DNA from: Lamellibrachia columna
Lineage: Eukaryota; Annelida; Polychaeta; Sabellida; Siboglinidae
DNA length: 64,000 nt
Assembly (NCBI GenBank): GCA_963662155.1
Contig: OY759263.1
Coordinates: 18,505,894-18,569,893 of the forward strand
Reading direction: 5' to 3'
Shown: one piece after another, positions 37,340 through 51,239 of the stretch
Position numbering within the stretch: the first letter of the stretch is position 1
Layout of the letters: each line of letters opens with the position of its first letter
The notes under the pieces: model-generated
Told to the model about the DNA's origin: nothing
The model's database searches: none
Seen by the model: the letters and a program-made list of their open reading frames with translations, nothing else
Translations under genes and position numbers: made by a program

Positions 37340-37865
37340 AATATTAAACATAATTACCTCTCAAGAAACTTGGTATTCGATCTGAATATTTCGATCGCAT
37401 CCCGCGGTCTTCTTCAGCAGACTGAAGTGACGGACGTGTCACGTGACCAACGTTACGTAACAAGACTGAAGGTACGAGCCTACATCTCTGTTCAACGTAT
37501 GTTTCTCTCAGTTGGTGTTAATCGCCTCCTTTATTTTCCTCCTGTGCCAGTTCTCTTCATGGTCTATAATTTTAACGTCCTTCATAGAACACTGATGGCC
37601 TGATGGAATTAAAGAACATCTATCTTGTCGCCAGCCCCTATCAGCTATAAGTGAACACAAACTGAACACAGGCCATCAGCGTTCTAGGCCAGGATGGACC
37701 TTAAAATTCTAGGCCAGGAGCTCCCACCAGTCCTGCTCCAACTTATGTCACATGACATTGGTCATGTGACACATCCGTAACTTCAGTCTGTTGAAGAAGA
37801 CGGCTCGATGCGGTCGAAATATTCAGATCGAATACCAAGTTTCTTGAGAGGTAATTATGTTTAAT
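37340..37865. mobile_element. Inverted-repeat element, possibly a Penelope-type terminal repeat
   Basis: About 100 bases at 37347-37445 ('aacataattacctctcaaga...gatctgaatatttcgatcgcat...gactgaagtgacggacgtgtcacgtgacc') recur as reverse complement at 37759-37860. The loop has further inverted words ('gatggcctgatgg' and 'aggccatcagcg'). The motif 'gaagaagacggctcgatgcg' + 'gtcgaaatattc' resembles the ends of Penelope-like elements, where a 'gaagacggatgcgatccgtcgaaa'-like string is common; that link is inference. Confidence 0.6.
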
Positions 37866-38025
37866 ATAAATAAAAATATGCAAACACGAGCTAGCATGTC
37901 CGTAGTCCATACTAGATAGGTTAGTTTTTTCGCGAAATGAACCTGAAACGAGAAATGGAGGCAGTGTTCAATTTCCGCAACTAACTAGGTTCATGTTATT
38001 TATAAGTGGTGATCACGCGTTGCAG

Positions 38026-38165
38026 TCGTGCTACGTCGGATGTACCCGTACGGCGGCCAGGAGGGTGACACGATGTATTGTCGCACCAACAACGACCCAC
38101 ACACGGCAGAGATCCCCATACATCAAGGCTTCCAGTTCTTTGGCAACCGCCACCGATCGTTCTAT
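38026..38165 (+). CDS. NIDO domain exon 1
   Basis: 140 bases, acceptor 'cgcgttgcag', donor 'tctat|gtaagt', entering in phase 1 and leaving in phase 0. It encodes MYPYGGQEGDTMYCR, AEIPIHQGFQFFGN and RSFY, the recognisable start of a nidogen-like (NIDO) domain: Y-P-[YF]-G ... GD ... hydrophobic-P-hydrophobic ... F-x-FFG-x-x-[YH]-x-S-x-[YF]. NIDO domains occur in nidogen, tectorin-type and mucin-4-type extracellular proteins. The exon is partly duplicated at 39898. Confidence 0.92.
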
Positions 38166-38319
38166 GTAAGTTGTTCGTTTAAATATCCGAGTTACGTGTG
38201 CTCGCGCGCGCGTGCGTGTTTACCTCTCGTCATTCACTGTCAATGACTCACTTGTTCACCCATGTGCTCACGCATTCATTCACTCACTAACTCACTCGCT
38301 CGATCAATCGATCGCTGAC

Positions 38320-39897
38320 TGACTCACTGACTGACATACTGACTGACTGACTGACTGACACACTGACCGACTCACCCACCCATCCACACACCCATCCAGC
38401 CACCCACACAACAACCCACCCATCCAGCTACCCACCCACCAACCCACCCATCCACACACATCCATCCAGCCACCAACCCACCAACCAACCCATCCACACA
38501 CAACCATCCAGCCACCCACCCACCAACCCACCCATCCCCACACACCCATCCAGCCACCAACCCACCCATCCACACACACCCATCCAGCCACCCACCCACC
38601 CACCCACCCACCCATCCACACACAACCATCCACCCACCCACCAACCCACCCATCCACACACACCCATCCAGCCACCCACCAACCCACCCATCAACACACA
38701 ACCATCCAGCCGTCCACCCACCAACCCACCCATCCACACACACACCCATCCAGCCACCCACCCACCAACCCACCCATCCAGCTACCCACCCACCAACCCA
38801 CCCACCCACACACAACCATTCAGCCACCAACCCACCAACCCACCCATCCACACACGCCCATCCAGCCACCAACCCACCAACCCACCCATCCACACACACC
38901 CATCCAGCCACCCACACAACAACCCACCCATCCAGCTACCCACCCACCAACCCACCTATCCACACACATCCATCCAGCCACCAACCCACCAACCAACCCA
39001 TCCACACACAAACATCCAGCCACCCACCCACCAACCCACCCATCCCCACACACCCATCCAGCCACCAACCCACCCATCCACACACACCCATCCAGCCACC
39101 CACCCACCCACCCATCCACACACAACCATCCACCCACCCACCAACCCACCCATCCACACACACCGATCCAGCCACCCACCCACCAACCCACCTATCAACA
39201 CACAACCATCCAGCCGTCCACCCACCAACCCACCCATCCACACACACACCCATCCAGCCACCAACCCACCAATCCACCCATCCACACACACCCATCCAGC
39301 CACCAACCCACCCATCCACACACACCCATCCAGCCATCCACCCACCAACCCACCCATCCATCCACACACACCCATCCAGCCACCAACCCACCAACCCACC
39401 CATCCACACACACCCATCCAGCCACCCACCCACCAACCCACCCATCCATCCACACGCACCCATCCAGCCACCAACCCACCCATCCACACACACCCATCCA
39501 GCCACCCACCCACCAAGCCACCCATCCACACACACCCGTCCAGCCACCCACCCACCCACCCACCCACCCACCCACCCATCCACACACACCCATCCAGCCA
39601 CCCACCCACCCACCAACCCACCCATCCACACACACCCATTCAGCCACCCACACACCCACCAACCCACCCATCCATACACACCCATCCAGCCACCAACCCG
39701 CCAACCCACCCATCCACACACACCCATCCAGCCACCCACCCACCAACCCACCCATCCACAAACACCCATCCAGCCACCAACCCACCAACCCACCCATCCA
39801 CACACAACCATCCAGCCATGCACCCACCAACCCACCCATCCACACACACCCATCCAGCCACCAACCCACCAACCCACCCATCCACACACACCCATCC
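38320..39897. repeat. CCACCCATCC-type minisatellite, first array
   Basis: After a short gactgact stretch (38320-38365), about 1.5 kb of units built from 'cccatccagccacc', 'aacccaccaaccc' and 'acccatccacacacac', with a period of roughly 40 bases and frequent slippage. Gly/Trp/Val-rich frames across it on the minus strand are artefacts. Confidence 0.96.
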
Positions 39898-40023
39898 ATG
39901 TACCCGTACGGCGTCCAGGAGGGTGACACGATGTATTGTCGCAACAACAACGACCCACACACGGCAGAGATCCCCATACAACAAGGCTTCCAGTTCTTTG
40001 GCAACCGCCACCGATCACTCTAT
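39898..40023 (+). pseudogene. Truncated duplicate of NIDO exon 1
   Basis: A 126-base copy of 38040-38165 starting at the ATG of MYPYG and followed by a copy of the next 200 or so intron bases. It keeps the donor 'ctctat|gtaagt' and an open frame. It lacks the first 14 exon bases and the acceptor, because minisatellite runs straight into it. Five differences are visible, four of them changing an amino acid (G to V, T to N, H to Q, F to L). It is probably not spliced unless a CCAG in the array serves as acceptor. Confidence 0.85.
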
Positions 40024-40189
40024 GTAAGTTATTCGTTTAGATATCCGAGTTACGTGTGCTCGCGAGCGCGTGCGTGTTTACCTCTCGTCATTCACTGTCA
40101 ATGACTCACTTGTTCACCCATGTGCTCACGCATTCATTCACTCACTAGCTCACTCGCTCGATCAATCGATCGCTGACTGACTCACTGAC

Positions 40190-41985
40190 TGACAGACTGA
40201 CTGACTGACTGACACACTGACCGACTCACCCACCCATCCACACACAACCATCCAACCATCCACACACGCCCATCCAGCCATCCACACACACCCATCCAGC
40301 CACCCACCCACCAACCCACCCATCCAGCTACCCATCCAGCCACCCACCCACCAACCCACCCATCAACACACACACCCATCCAGCCACCAACCCACCAACC
40401 CACCCATCCACACACACCCATCCAGCCACCAACCCACCAACCAACCCATCCACACACACCCATCCAGCCATCCACCCACCAACCCACCCACCCATCCATC
40501 CACACACACCCATCCAGCCACCAACCCACCCATCCACATACACCCATCCAGCCACCCACCCACCAACCCACCCATCCATCCACACGCACCATCCAGCCAC
40601 CCACCCACCAACCCACCCATCCACACACACCCATCCAGCCACCAACCCACCAACCCACCCTTCCACACACAACCATCCAGCCATGCACCCACCAACCCAC
40701 CCATCCACACACACCCATCCAGCCACCAACCCACCAACCCACCCATTCACACACACCCTTCCAGGCACCCACCTACCCATCAACCCACCCATCCACACAC
40801 ACCCATCCAGCCAGCCACCCACACACACCCATCCAGCCACCAACCCACCAACCCACCCTTCCACACACAACCATTCAGCCATCAACACACCAACCCACCC
40901 ATCCACACACACCCATCCAGCCACCAACCCACCAACCCACCCATCCACACACACCCATCCAACCATCCACACACCAACCCACCCATCCACACACACCCAT
41001 CCAGCCACCAACCCACCCATCCACACACAACCATCCAGCCACCAACCCACCAATCCACCCATCCACACACAACCATCCAGCCACCCACCCACCAACCCTC
41101 CCATCCACAAACACCCATCCAGCCACCAACCCACCAACCCACCCATCCACACACAACCATTCAGCCACCCACACACCAACCCACCCATCCACACACACCC
41201 ATCCAGCCGCCAACCCACCAACCCACCCATCCACACACAACCATCCAGCCATCCACACACCAACCCACCCATCCACACACACACCCATCCAGCCACCAAC
41301 CCACCAACCCACCCATCCACACACAACCATTCAGCCATCCACACACCAACCCACCCATCCACACACACCCATCCAGCCACCAACCCACCAACCCACCCAT
41401 CCACACACACCCATCCAGACACTAACCCACCAACCCACCCATCCACACACACCCATCCAACCACCAACCCACCAACCCACCCATCCACACACACCCATCC
41501 AGCCACCAACCCACCAACCCACCCATCCACACACACCCATCCAGCCACCAACCCACCAACCCACCCATCCACACACAACCATTCAGCCATCCACACACCA
41601 ACCCACCCATCTACACCCACCCATCCAGCCACCAACCCACCAACCCACCCATCCACACACACCCATCCAGCCACCAACCCACCAACCCACCCATCCACAC
41701 ACAACCATTCAGCCATCCACACACCAACCCACCCATCCACACACACCCATCCAGCCACCAACCCACCAACCCACCCATCCACACACACCCATCCAGTCAC
41801 TAACCCACCAACCCACCCATCCACACACACCCATCCAACCACCAACCCACCAACCCACCCATCCACACACACCCATCCAGCCACCAACCCACCAACCCAC
41901 CCATCCACACACACCCATCCAGTCACCCACCCACCCATCAACCCACTCACACAACACCCACTCACCCACACACCCACCCACCAAC
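40190..41985. repeat. CCACCCATCC-type minisatellite, second array
   Basis: Same unit family and same leading gactgact stretch as the first array, from the duplicated segment. About 1.8 kb long, with a more regular subunit order than the first. Thr/His/Pro-rich (plus) and Gly/Trp/Val-rich (minus) frames are artefacts. Confidence 0.96.
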
Positions 41986-42039
41986 TCACTCACTGATCCC
42001 TTCCTTGCTTTCCCACTTATTCCGTATTCACACCCCTGA

Positions 42040-42105
42040 CGTCATACAGTTATTCACACCCCTGACGTCATACAGTTATTCACACCCCTGACGTCATACA
42101 GTTAA
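42040..42105. repeat. 26-base repeat, 2.5 copies, holding TGACGTCA
   Basis: Unit 'cacccctgacgtcatacagt' + 'tattca'. It lies about 65 bases upstream of the NIDO exon 2 acceptor. Confidence 0.9.
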
Positions 42106-42169
42106 AACACGCGAGACAGCTCAAACACAAATTCATAACATTTAATCCCTGGAAAAACGTCATTCGTAG

Positions 42170-42367
42170 ATTCACCTGTTTGGATTCATCTACTTCGACC
42201 GATACTTCGACATAGTGTGGAGCACGCCTAGAAACCTGTCACTGACGATTGTGCCAACCACCGCGTGGATGTCTCCGTTGTACACGGTCATGGGTACGTT
42301 CAACACGTGCAAGCTGAACAGGACGCTGGCGTTCTATCAGATCTACGAACAGCTGACGCCTACTCAG
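42170..42367 (+). CDS. NIDO domain exon 2
   Basis: 198 bases, acceptor 'cattcgtag', donor 'ctcag|gtaaga', phase 0/0. It continues the NIDO fold: IHLFGFIYFDRYF (place of the V-N-x-N-G-x-I-x-F strand), then SLTIVPTTAWMSPLYTV, and TLAFYQIYEQLTPTQ. The phase fits exon 1. Conservation with family consensus is weaker than in exon 1 and the usual 'I-A-P-F-W-D' segment reads TAWMSP here, so this NIDO is divergent. Confidence 0.82.
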
Positions 42368-43237
42368 GTAAGAACCCGACTACATTCGGCCCCAGAAGCT
42401 CCAAGGTTTCACTTAAAGATTCCTCCTCAATTCGATTGTTTTGCTTGTCCTATTTCAAATTCATTTTGCAAAAATTCAAACCTACCTAATATCCACTCCA
42501 GCAAGCTAGCTCGTTTGTGCAACTGTTGTATTGTGAAGTCATCGGACAAACTATTAAATTACTTAATGTTTGGTCGAACATTAATTAAAGTTAAAATGGA
42601 AACGCTGAAAACGAATTTCACCCTTGGTCAAATTTCGTAACTTTGTCATGTGATTGGCGAGAGGATGGAAGTAAATACCTTGATCAGCACTGACCCGCTT
42701 TGGATATCCAGTATTTTGAACCTTCCCATATATAAGAACTAAAGTCAACTGTTTCGATTTCGATTTCGGTTTGAAAAAAAATACGCATTTTTTATTAAAT
42801 CGACTGCGGGTGTTACTTAAACTATTCACGTTACTTATTTGGACATCAACGAACCGGATTCGAGATAGGCTAAATCAGTTGAGGATTCGCGATAGTTGAT
42901 TCGCGATAGGCTAAATCAGTTGAGGATAGATTTGTAAAGCTTATTCCGCAAAACTAGATAAGCTGCTATTAATGTGGGTAGCACTAACCGCTGTAGACAT
43001 AATATCGTGTGTTGCCATTCTAACACACCATAACAATGCAGCACTTGGGTATCGTTTCACTAACATTCTTATGAACTCAGCACGATTTCGATCATATAAA
43101 ACGATTTCCTTCATTAGCTATGATCGAAACAGAAAAATGCGATTCACAAAGATTCGATCATATGATCTATCATATAAACACCCATTAGCTATGACGAGGT
43201 TACACTACACACACGATAAACAAAACATATGCAATAT

Positions 43238-44277
43238 ATGAGAAGGCAGTGTTAGTTGAGCCACTGGGTTAGTTGAGCCACCCATGTTTCCTAGGAAACT
43301 ACAGCAGCGACAGTTACATGGTACCACCCAACGATTGAACATGTTATTAGAACACGATTGACGCAATAAGTGCCATTTGTCACAACTATCAGAAAGTGTG
43401 AGTTAAAATTAGGTTTTTTGTTTTTGTTTTCGAAACTTTTGGTGATTGCAATTAATGTCTGCTGGTGACTAAACTAGCAAAGCATGTGACTAGACTCTAT
43501 TGTCCGTGCACTTACAAATAGTGGTGACTAAACTAGCAAAGCATGTGACTAGACTCTATTGTCTGTGCACTTACAAATAGTGGAACTGTGCACAGGGATG
43601 AAGATTATTTACATCACTTCGCGCATTAATGAGAAATTAATTAAAAAAGCTTCGTTGCGAAACGGGGCTAGTTGAGCCACCCAACCCAAAGGGAGGGTTA
43701 GTTGAGCCACCCAACGCCCAAGGGAGGGTTAGTTGAGCCACCCAACGCCCAAGGGAGGGTTAGTTGAGCACTGTCGTTACCTTAAAATCCATGAAGGAAT
43801 TTTTTTTTTTTTGGAACAAATTGGGACAAGTAAACATATTAGCTGTTGGTTACACTGCATACGATTGGTCTATATGTCTATATTATTGAAGTGTACCGAC
43901 TTATTAATTAAGCGTGTAGACTTGTCACAGACGTGTTGTACCCTTTGGGTAGATGTGTTGGCAGAGTTGTTGTGACATTTTAGCACAATGCCTATGTAAA
44001 TTATACCAATAAAGCATCTACCCACCTTACGCTACACTGTCTGTAGCTGAATTTACCCAACACCAAGTGTTAGTTGGGCCAGATTACCAACCTTATTTGA
44101 ATCAGCTACACAAAAGTATATACTAGAGATATTATCTTGGTATAAAATGATATACTAATAGTCATAGATTATTGAGCAAAAATGTGTTTACTTATTAATA
44201 TGATTGTGGCTTGTGCCCTACATATAAAAAAGAATAAAAAATGGCTGAACTAACACTGCCTTCCCATGAACAGTCCA
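43238..44277. mobile_element. MITE-like element with terminal inverted repeats
   Basis: Left end 'gaaggcagtgttagttgagc' + 'ca' (from about 43242) matches the reverse complement of the right end 'tggctgaactaacactgcct' + 'tc' (to about 44263), 21 of 22 bases. The 'gttagttgagccaccca' motif recurs inside near 43268, 43669, 43699, 43729 and 43757, and as 'gttagttgggcca' near 44070. A 59-base direct duplication lies at 43467-43583. No transposase frame is visible. The target duplication is not resolved. Confidence 0.75.
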
Positions 44278-45929
<1,652 letters not shown>

Positions 45930-46140
45930 ACCCTCACATACCAGTTAATCCTCATCTCTGATATCGCGACAACCCGTTCCTACGCCCTGTTCCTCTACGA
46001 GAGCCTAACGTGGAATCGTCTGTCGATGGCATCCATTGGCTACATCTCTCCGACGTCATCGGGCGCTCCAATCGTCTACACGCACCCAGACACGGAGAAG
46101 AGCACGGCGAATACTCTGGACGAACGGTCTGGAAACACCG
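45930..46140 (+). CDS. NIDO domain exon 3
   Basis: 211 bases, acceptor 'gttgctgtag', donor 'accg|gtaggt', phase 0/1. It encodes TLTYQLILISDIATTRSY, ALFLYESLTWNRLS, IGYISP and TLDERSGNTG. This is the second half of NIDO (N-T-F-Q-hydrophobic-x-hydrophobic-x-[TS]-D ... S-[FY]-x-hydrophobic-F-x-Y ... hydrophobic-x-W, then the loop before G-x-x-G-R-[WF]). The frame joins exon 2 at Q|TLTYQ. Confidence 0.9.
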
Positions 46141-46957
46141 GTAGGTGGTGTTATGTTTGACCATGTTAATCGCTAGGTGACGTAAGCTTTCAAAGTATAT
46201 TTAACGACGTGAGTCGTGTATGAATACGAGGTACGTTCGTTGTGCACAACAGACAATATCCATGAGTGCGTGAGTGCGTGCGTGCGTGTGTGCGTGCGTG
46301 TGTGGCTAATAGGCTGTGCAAACCGGTGAGCTTTCGCGTGTCAATATGTATATGCCCATGTGCGTGCGTGTACAAGCATTTGTTGGCAGTGTAAGAGCCC
46401 GTTCACAATTGTCGACATTTATATATTCGTATAAAGCGTACTAAGGAGGGAAGTGGGTCAGTGCCCGCGTAATATTTTTTTTATGTCGGTCGCAAGCGAA
46501 ATATGACCATCGTTGCGTCATGCAGCGCCGCGCGGTGAACTGTTACGGAACTACCGTGGTTTTAATTTGTTTAACCGTTCGCCGCGCGGTGCTGCAACAC
46601 TATAAGACTATACGACAACTTGTGGAGTAACAATTTCGTGGAGAACAATTATCGATATGACACCATGGAGGTGTTGGAAAAATACAAAGCTTTAACACAA
46701 TTATCATAGATACATGTTTGCAAATATATTATGATGGTTATTATCGTCCTATGTACACGCACTTCGTCATAACAATGTTACATCGATGTTTTTTAATCTG
46801 ACATGTTATCGACATGTTAATATACTATTTCGTGGAGGGTCTGAGAATTAGTACGCTTTGTATGAATATGCAAATGTCGATAATTATGCACGCCCCCTGA
46901 GGTCAACACGTGCTTGCTTGCTTCGTGTGTTCATTGTACGTCGCCACCTCTCGCCAG
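46141..46957. other. Intron, no recognised exon
   Basis: A GTGC-type short repeat lies at 46266-46312; otherwise no feature is recognised. Confidence 0.6.
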
Positions 46958-47138
46958 GAGAGACCGGCCGCTGGCTGTACCGGGTGACGGCGGTGGGAGA
47001 TGAACAGCAAAAGGGAGCCGAGTATCGCTGTCACATGTGGCGGCTGCGTCAGAGGGACTCGGAGGCGATGATCTCTCTCGGTCGTCTCGCCTTGCCCGTC
47101 TGTCCTTGTCACCGAGCCACTGCCGAGAAAGACGTCAG
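46958..47138 (+). CDS. End of NIDO and start of AMOP domain
   Basis: 181 bases, acceptor 'cctctcgccag', donor 'gtcag|gtcagc', phase 1/2. It starts GETGRWLYRVTAVG, the G-x-x-G-R-W-x-[FY]-R-V that closes NIDO, then enters AMOP: YRCHMWRLRQRDSE, then LALPVCPCHRATAEKDVR, where the PxCPC motif followed by an A-x-x-D-x-R-F helix is diagnostic of AMOP (adhesion-associated domain in MUC4 and other proteins). Confidence 0.92.
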
Positions 47139-47955
47139 GTCAGCAAACGTGGAGATCACTTAGTTAAAAGAAATGCACAACGGTTCTCATTGCTTTGCTG
47201 ATGCGGACCTGGTCGGGAGGCTAGCGTAATTAAAATGCCCCAATTCTATGAATTCTTCGCTGTCAAAGTATATTATTAATAATGTTGTACTTCATGTTGT
47301 AATATTTATTGCAGCAGTACATTTACTGTCAGGAATTACATAACACGGGAATTTGACAGAACAACAAAGCATCCTATGAAAAACAGTATGGTATGTCAAT
47401 AACCGTTCTGATGCGATCTCTATATATGTCGTGAAACTGGTATATTTTATTATCGTGTATATTTGAACATATTATGAGATGAGAGATCACGACAGTAAGA
47501 CGTTATGTATTGACATCATGTTTAACCTGTCGCGATTTTACAAATATTAATATATTCATTGTACTGTAAAGCAGTCATTTGGTTAACTAATGAAATGCGT
47601 TGTGCATTCCCTTTAAAATAAATGGTTTTGTGAGGCAGTGTTTTGACAAAGCGATTGCTTATTCGTATGAGACCACACCGATTTTTAACAGGTTCCCGAA
47701 GAGCTATACTACATTAAATTGACGAGCATTTGTTAAACTGTGGACGAAATGCTATGATGAATGATTTTTGTTTTCCTTCTATGCTGTAGTGCATCAATAT
47801 GTTGCTACCAATTCACAAATGCCATATTCAAAAGTTCTATTCGTTCTTTGTCTGGAAAACGATATGTGACAATGTCTCCATATATGTTTCACTAAAGACT
47901 GCATGTGTATATTTATAGCTACACACCGTTTTAAAGTTTAGTTTTATATTCATAG

Positions 47956-48025
47956 GTTCACTATGAAGGAGAATGGAAAGTGTGCTCTCTCGAAGATCTC
48001 TTCCGGCACTGGCACGATGGCACAG
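47956..48025 (+). CDS. AMOP domain middle exon
   Basis: 70 bases, acceptor 'tattcatag', donor 'cacag|gtactg', phase 2/0. It encodes the end of D-V-R-F, then TMKENGKCALSKISSGTGTM and AQ. The split Arg codon (AG+G) joins exactly to the previous exon, completing the AMOP D-x-RF motif. Short, but frame, phase and content all agree. Confidence 0.85.
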
Positions 48026-48075
48026 GTACTGGTAGAGCCACTAGATTAAATATATATTAGTAATGTTCTCATGTA

Positions 48076-48109
48076 TTTGTGTGTGTGCGTGCGTGCGTGC
48101 GTGCGTGCA

Positions 48110-48161
<52 letters not shown>

Positions 48162-48584
48162 TGTGTATATGTTGAAGGCATAAATTGGGCATTATTAATG
48201 CCTCTAAAATATAGTTACGACTTTGTCCATTGCATTGTATGTTAATGTATGTTAATGTATGTTAATGTATGTTAATGTATGTTAATGTATGTTAATGTAT
48301 GTTAATGTATGCCCATCGTCTTGATATTAATCTGCTTAAATTGTCCATAACTCCAAACTACCTCTGTTATGTTACATCTGTTATACTACTCTTTTGACGT
48401 TACATGTTCCATTCGCTACTCATAATAACGTGCTTCAGATATAGCGTGTACGTTCAATTGTGGTTGTGCTTAATCTCCTGCAATCTTGTTTTCCTGCATA
48501 TTTTGTCTGTTTTCCTATATGTAGATAGCTGTATCACTCTATAGTGTTGATATATGGGCCAATTATGATATGTGTGTGTGTGGG

Positions 48585-48631
<47 letters not shown>

Positions 48632-48666
48632 TTGCGTGCGTGCGTGCGTGCGTGCGTGTGTGTGCA
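48076..48666. repeat. Cluster of short repeats in the AMOP intron
   Basis: (GTGC)n at 48076-48162, a 10-base 'gttaatgtat' array of seven units at 48240-48308, and a (TG)/(TGCG) run at 48568-48666. Confidence 0.92.
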
Positions 48667-48928
48667 GTTTATTGTTGATGTAATGCAGGCTTAGGGTAAG
48701 CCTGCTAATCCTAACACTGCACTACTTCAAGTAAAAACCTGAAGGAATGGATGCTATACAGAATCAAGACATTAAACGTTAGTTTTAAATAAATACATTT
48801 TATTCTCGTTTGTTTCTGTAAACTTCGATTAATATGTGTGATGTCGTAAGCATGCACATAGGGTGTCATTTAATTTTTATCCCATTTAAAGACCACCCTG
48901 ATGTGTTCTATGTTACACTGTGTTCCAG

Positions 48929-49122
48929 TACTGCTGTTATCACGACGATGGAACGCTGAGAACTACCCACGAGTTCTCCTCTGGTTCGATGTTCCTCTTT
49001 CACCCAACGCACTACCCGACTAAACACTCGGAGCAGGACGACAAGCCGAAGGTCGACTGTTGTCTGCTGTCTTCAGTGTGTGACCTCTTCCACGAATACA
49101 GACCACTGTCAACATGTGTCCC
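48929..49122 (+). CDS. AMOP domain last exon
   Basis: From 'tgtgttccag', phase 0. It encodes YCCYHDDGTLRTT, SGSMFLFHPTHYPTKHSE, then DDKPKVDCCLLSSVCDLF and YRPLSTCVP. CCY-x-x-G-x-L ... D-x-x-P-x-x-x-CC-x-x-S-x-x-C-x-x-[FY]-x-x-x-RP-x-x-x-C is the end of AMOP. The frame meets TAA at 49124-49126. I place the end at 49122, before 'GTAACG', a passable donor that would leave the exon in phase 2. If it is not spliced, the protein stops here at 49126. A minisatellite begins on this very spot. Confidence 0.85.
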
Positions 49123-49832
49123 GTAACGTACGGTAACCAATGTCGTCATGTGTCCCGTAACGTACGGTAACCAATGTCGTCATGTGTCCCGTATCGTACG
49201 GTAACCAATGTCGTCATGTGTCCCGTATCGTACGGTAACCAATGTCGTCATGTGTCCCGTAACGTCATGTGTCCCGTAATGTCGTCATGTGTCCCGTAAC
49301 GTACGGTAACCTATGTCGTCATGTATCCCGTAGCGTACGGTAACCAATGTCGTCATGTGTCCCGTAGCGTACGGTAACCAATGTCGTCATGTGTCCCGTA
49401 TCGTACGGTAACCAATGTCGTCATGTGTCCCGTAACGTCATGTGTCCCGTAATGTCGTCATGTGTCCCGTAACGTACGGTAACCTATGTCGTCATGTATC
49501 CCGTAGCGTACGGTAACCAATGTCGTCATGTGTCCCGTAGCGTACGGTAACCAATGTCGTCATGTGTCCCGTATCGTACGGTAACCAATGTCGTCATGTG
49601 TCCCGTAACGTCATGTGTCCCGTAATGTCGTCATGTGTCCCGTAACGTACGGTAACCTATGTCGTCATGTATCCCGTAGCGTACGGTAACCAATGTCGTC
49701 ATGTGTCCCGTAGCGTACGGTAACCAATGTCGTCATGTGTCCCGTATCGTACGGTAACCAATGTCGTCATGTGTCCCGTAACGTCATGTGTCCCGTAATG
49801 TCGTCATGTGTCCCGTAACGTACGGTAACCAC
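49108..49832. repeat. About 34-base minisatellite overlapping the AMOP exon end
   Basis: Unit 'catgtgtcccgtaacgtacg' + 'gtaaccaatgtcgt', with a higher-order pattern of about 178 bases (a short 'cgtcatgtgtcccgtaatgt' sub-unit recurs about every five units). The first copy includes the last coding bases of the AMOP exon (acatgtgtcccgtaacg), so every copy repeats the putative donor. Confidence 0.96.
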
Positions 49833-51239
49833 CGACACACGTCATCACGATTCATAGCATACTTTGCTCTGTGTCATCGTCTAGCTCTGGCGAACATTGC
49901 AATTTACAGTAAGGTATCATGACATACTCCCAACAATGGCGCTAGAAGCCACACTCGCAAGAAATTGCAATTTATTATGAGGTATCAATACATACTCAAC
50001 AACAGTGGCGCCACTCAGTATATCACGACTGCCACAACTTGGCAACAATTCAATATGAACGGCTGGCGGAGTGGTATAAACAAATGGTTGCCCTGGTAAC
50101 ATCGTTGTTGTTTACGTCTTGCTACGACGTTGCGACTGTGCACTTGAGTAACGCAACATAGTTTAAAAAACGAATGTCATTGTGTTTCTAGACACATTTT
50201 CAAAACAAAAACTGCATGCAATTAAAACTGAGTGATTTCGTGACAAAACAGGAGTTTACCACGTTGTGGCAGTGGTGAAATGATGAGTGGCCCCCTGGGG
50301 GGGGGGTTTCGGGGATTACACGCTACAGGCCTCAGTTGCAAAGAGGAGGACACTGATGAGAATGGACATTTAGCTTGCATTTCACAAAAGCTGACATAAG
50401 CGACAGTCTACGTGTTATCGTAATGAACTAAATGACAGTATTTGTGTTATGTTATATAGTTTAACCCAGGGCACACATACAGACATATGATCACTGAAGT
50501 CGTATCTTCACAATTAAGCGTAGTTTCACCAGCAAGAGAACCAAGCGAACACTGTTTTGCACGATCGAAACCCTTTATAGTTATTGTAGTTGTCAGATTA
50601 TATAGTTTATGCCAATAATATGGTATCAAACGCGGCTTATTCGGAGAGCAGATTTGATTGGTAAAGCAATACGTGGTTCAGGCATCTAGACATGTTGTCA
50701 TGTACGGACAGGAAAACACGAAACATTCATGTCATAACTGTTGTGAAGTTTCGACCATGCCTCTACATACTTACACCATAACTGGATGTTTGTCGTTATG
50801 TAATTTAATCTATGAAACATGGATGTATGGATTGAGGGTGAGCCGATTTAAATGTTCTCCGACTTTTCACCATGACGTCATTGTGGTGACCCGCAGACAC
50901 GCATCTTTGTCGCGTATTGTTTGTAGGTTTGCTTATTGTTTAGTTTTCTACTGTTAAAACACCGTAGCTTGTGACCAAGTCTGTTTGTGCATCATGCAAT
51001 ATCAGCATGTAAGGTTTCCATGCGTTACTGTTTATTAACCATAGATGTGTGATATGTTAATTGGGTGCTAATTTAATAACTGCATTTATTATGCTTGCAA
51101 CCATGTTCATCACGTTAGCAATTGAATGATTACACAATGTTCTTCTTACCTCAAATATGAAGTTGCTTGCAAAGGTGTTCATCAAGTTAAGAATTGAATG
51201 GTTACACAATGTTCTTTTTACCTCAACTGTGAAGTTCGA
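49833..51239. other. No recognised gene
   Basis: Two imperfect copies of a segment with 'attgcaattta...aggtatcatgacatactc...caatggcgc' (49896-49945 and 49962-50013), and two copies of a roughly 70-base unit 'ttcatca(a/c)gtta' to 'gttctt' (51107-51225). No exon is recognised. I looked for a von Willebrand D domain here and did not find one. Confidence 0.5.

Noticed and set aside
38304..41996. Very long Gly-Trp-Val-rich (minus) and Thr-His-Pro-rich (plus) frames
   Set aside because: Products of the CCACCCATCC minisatellite, without start context, domains or splice support.
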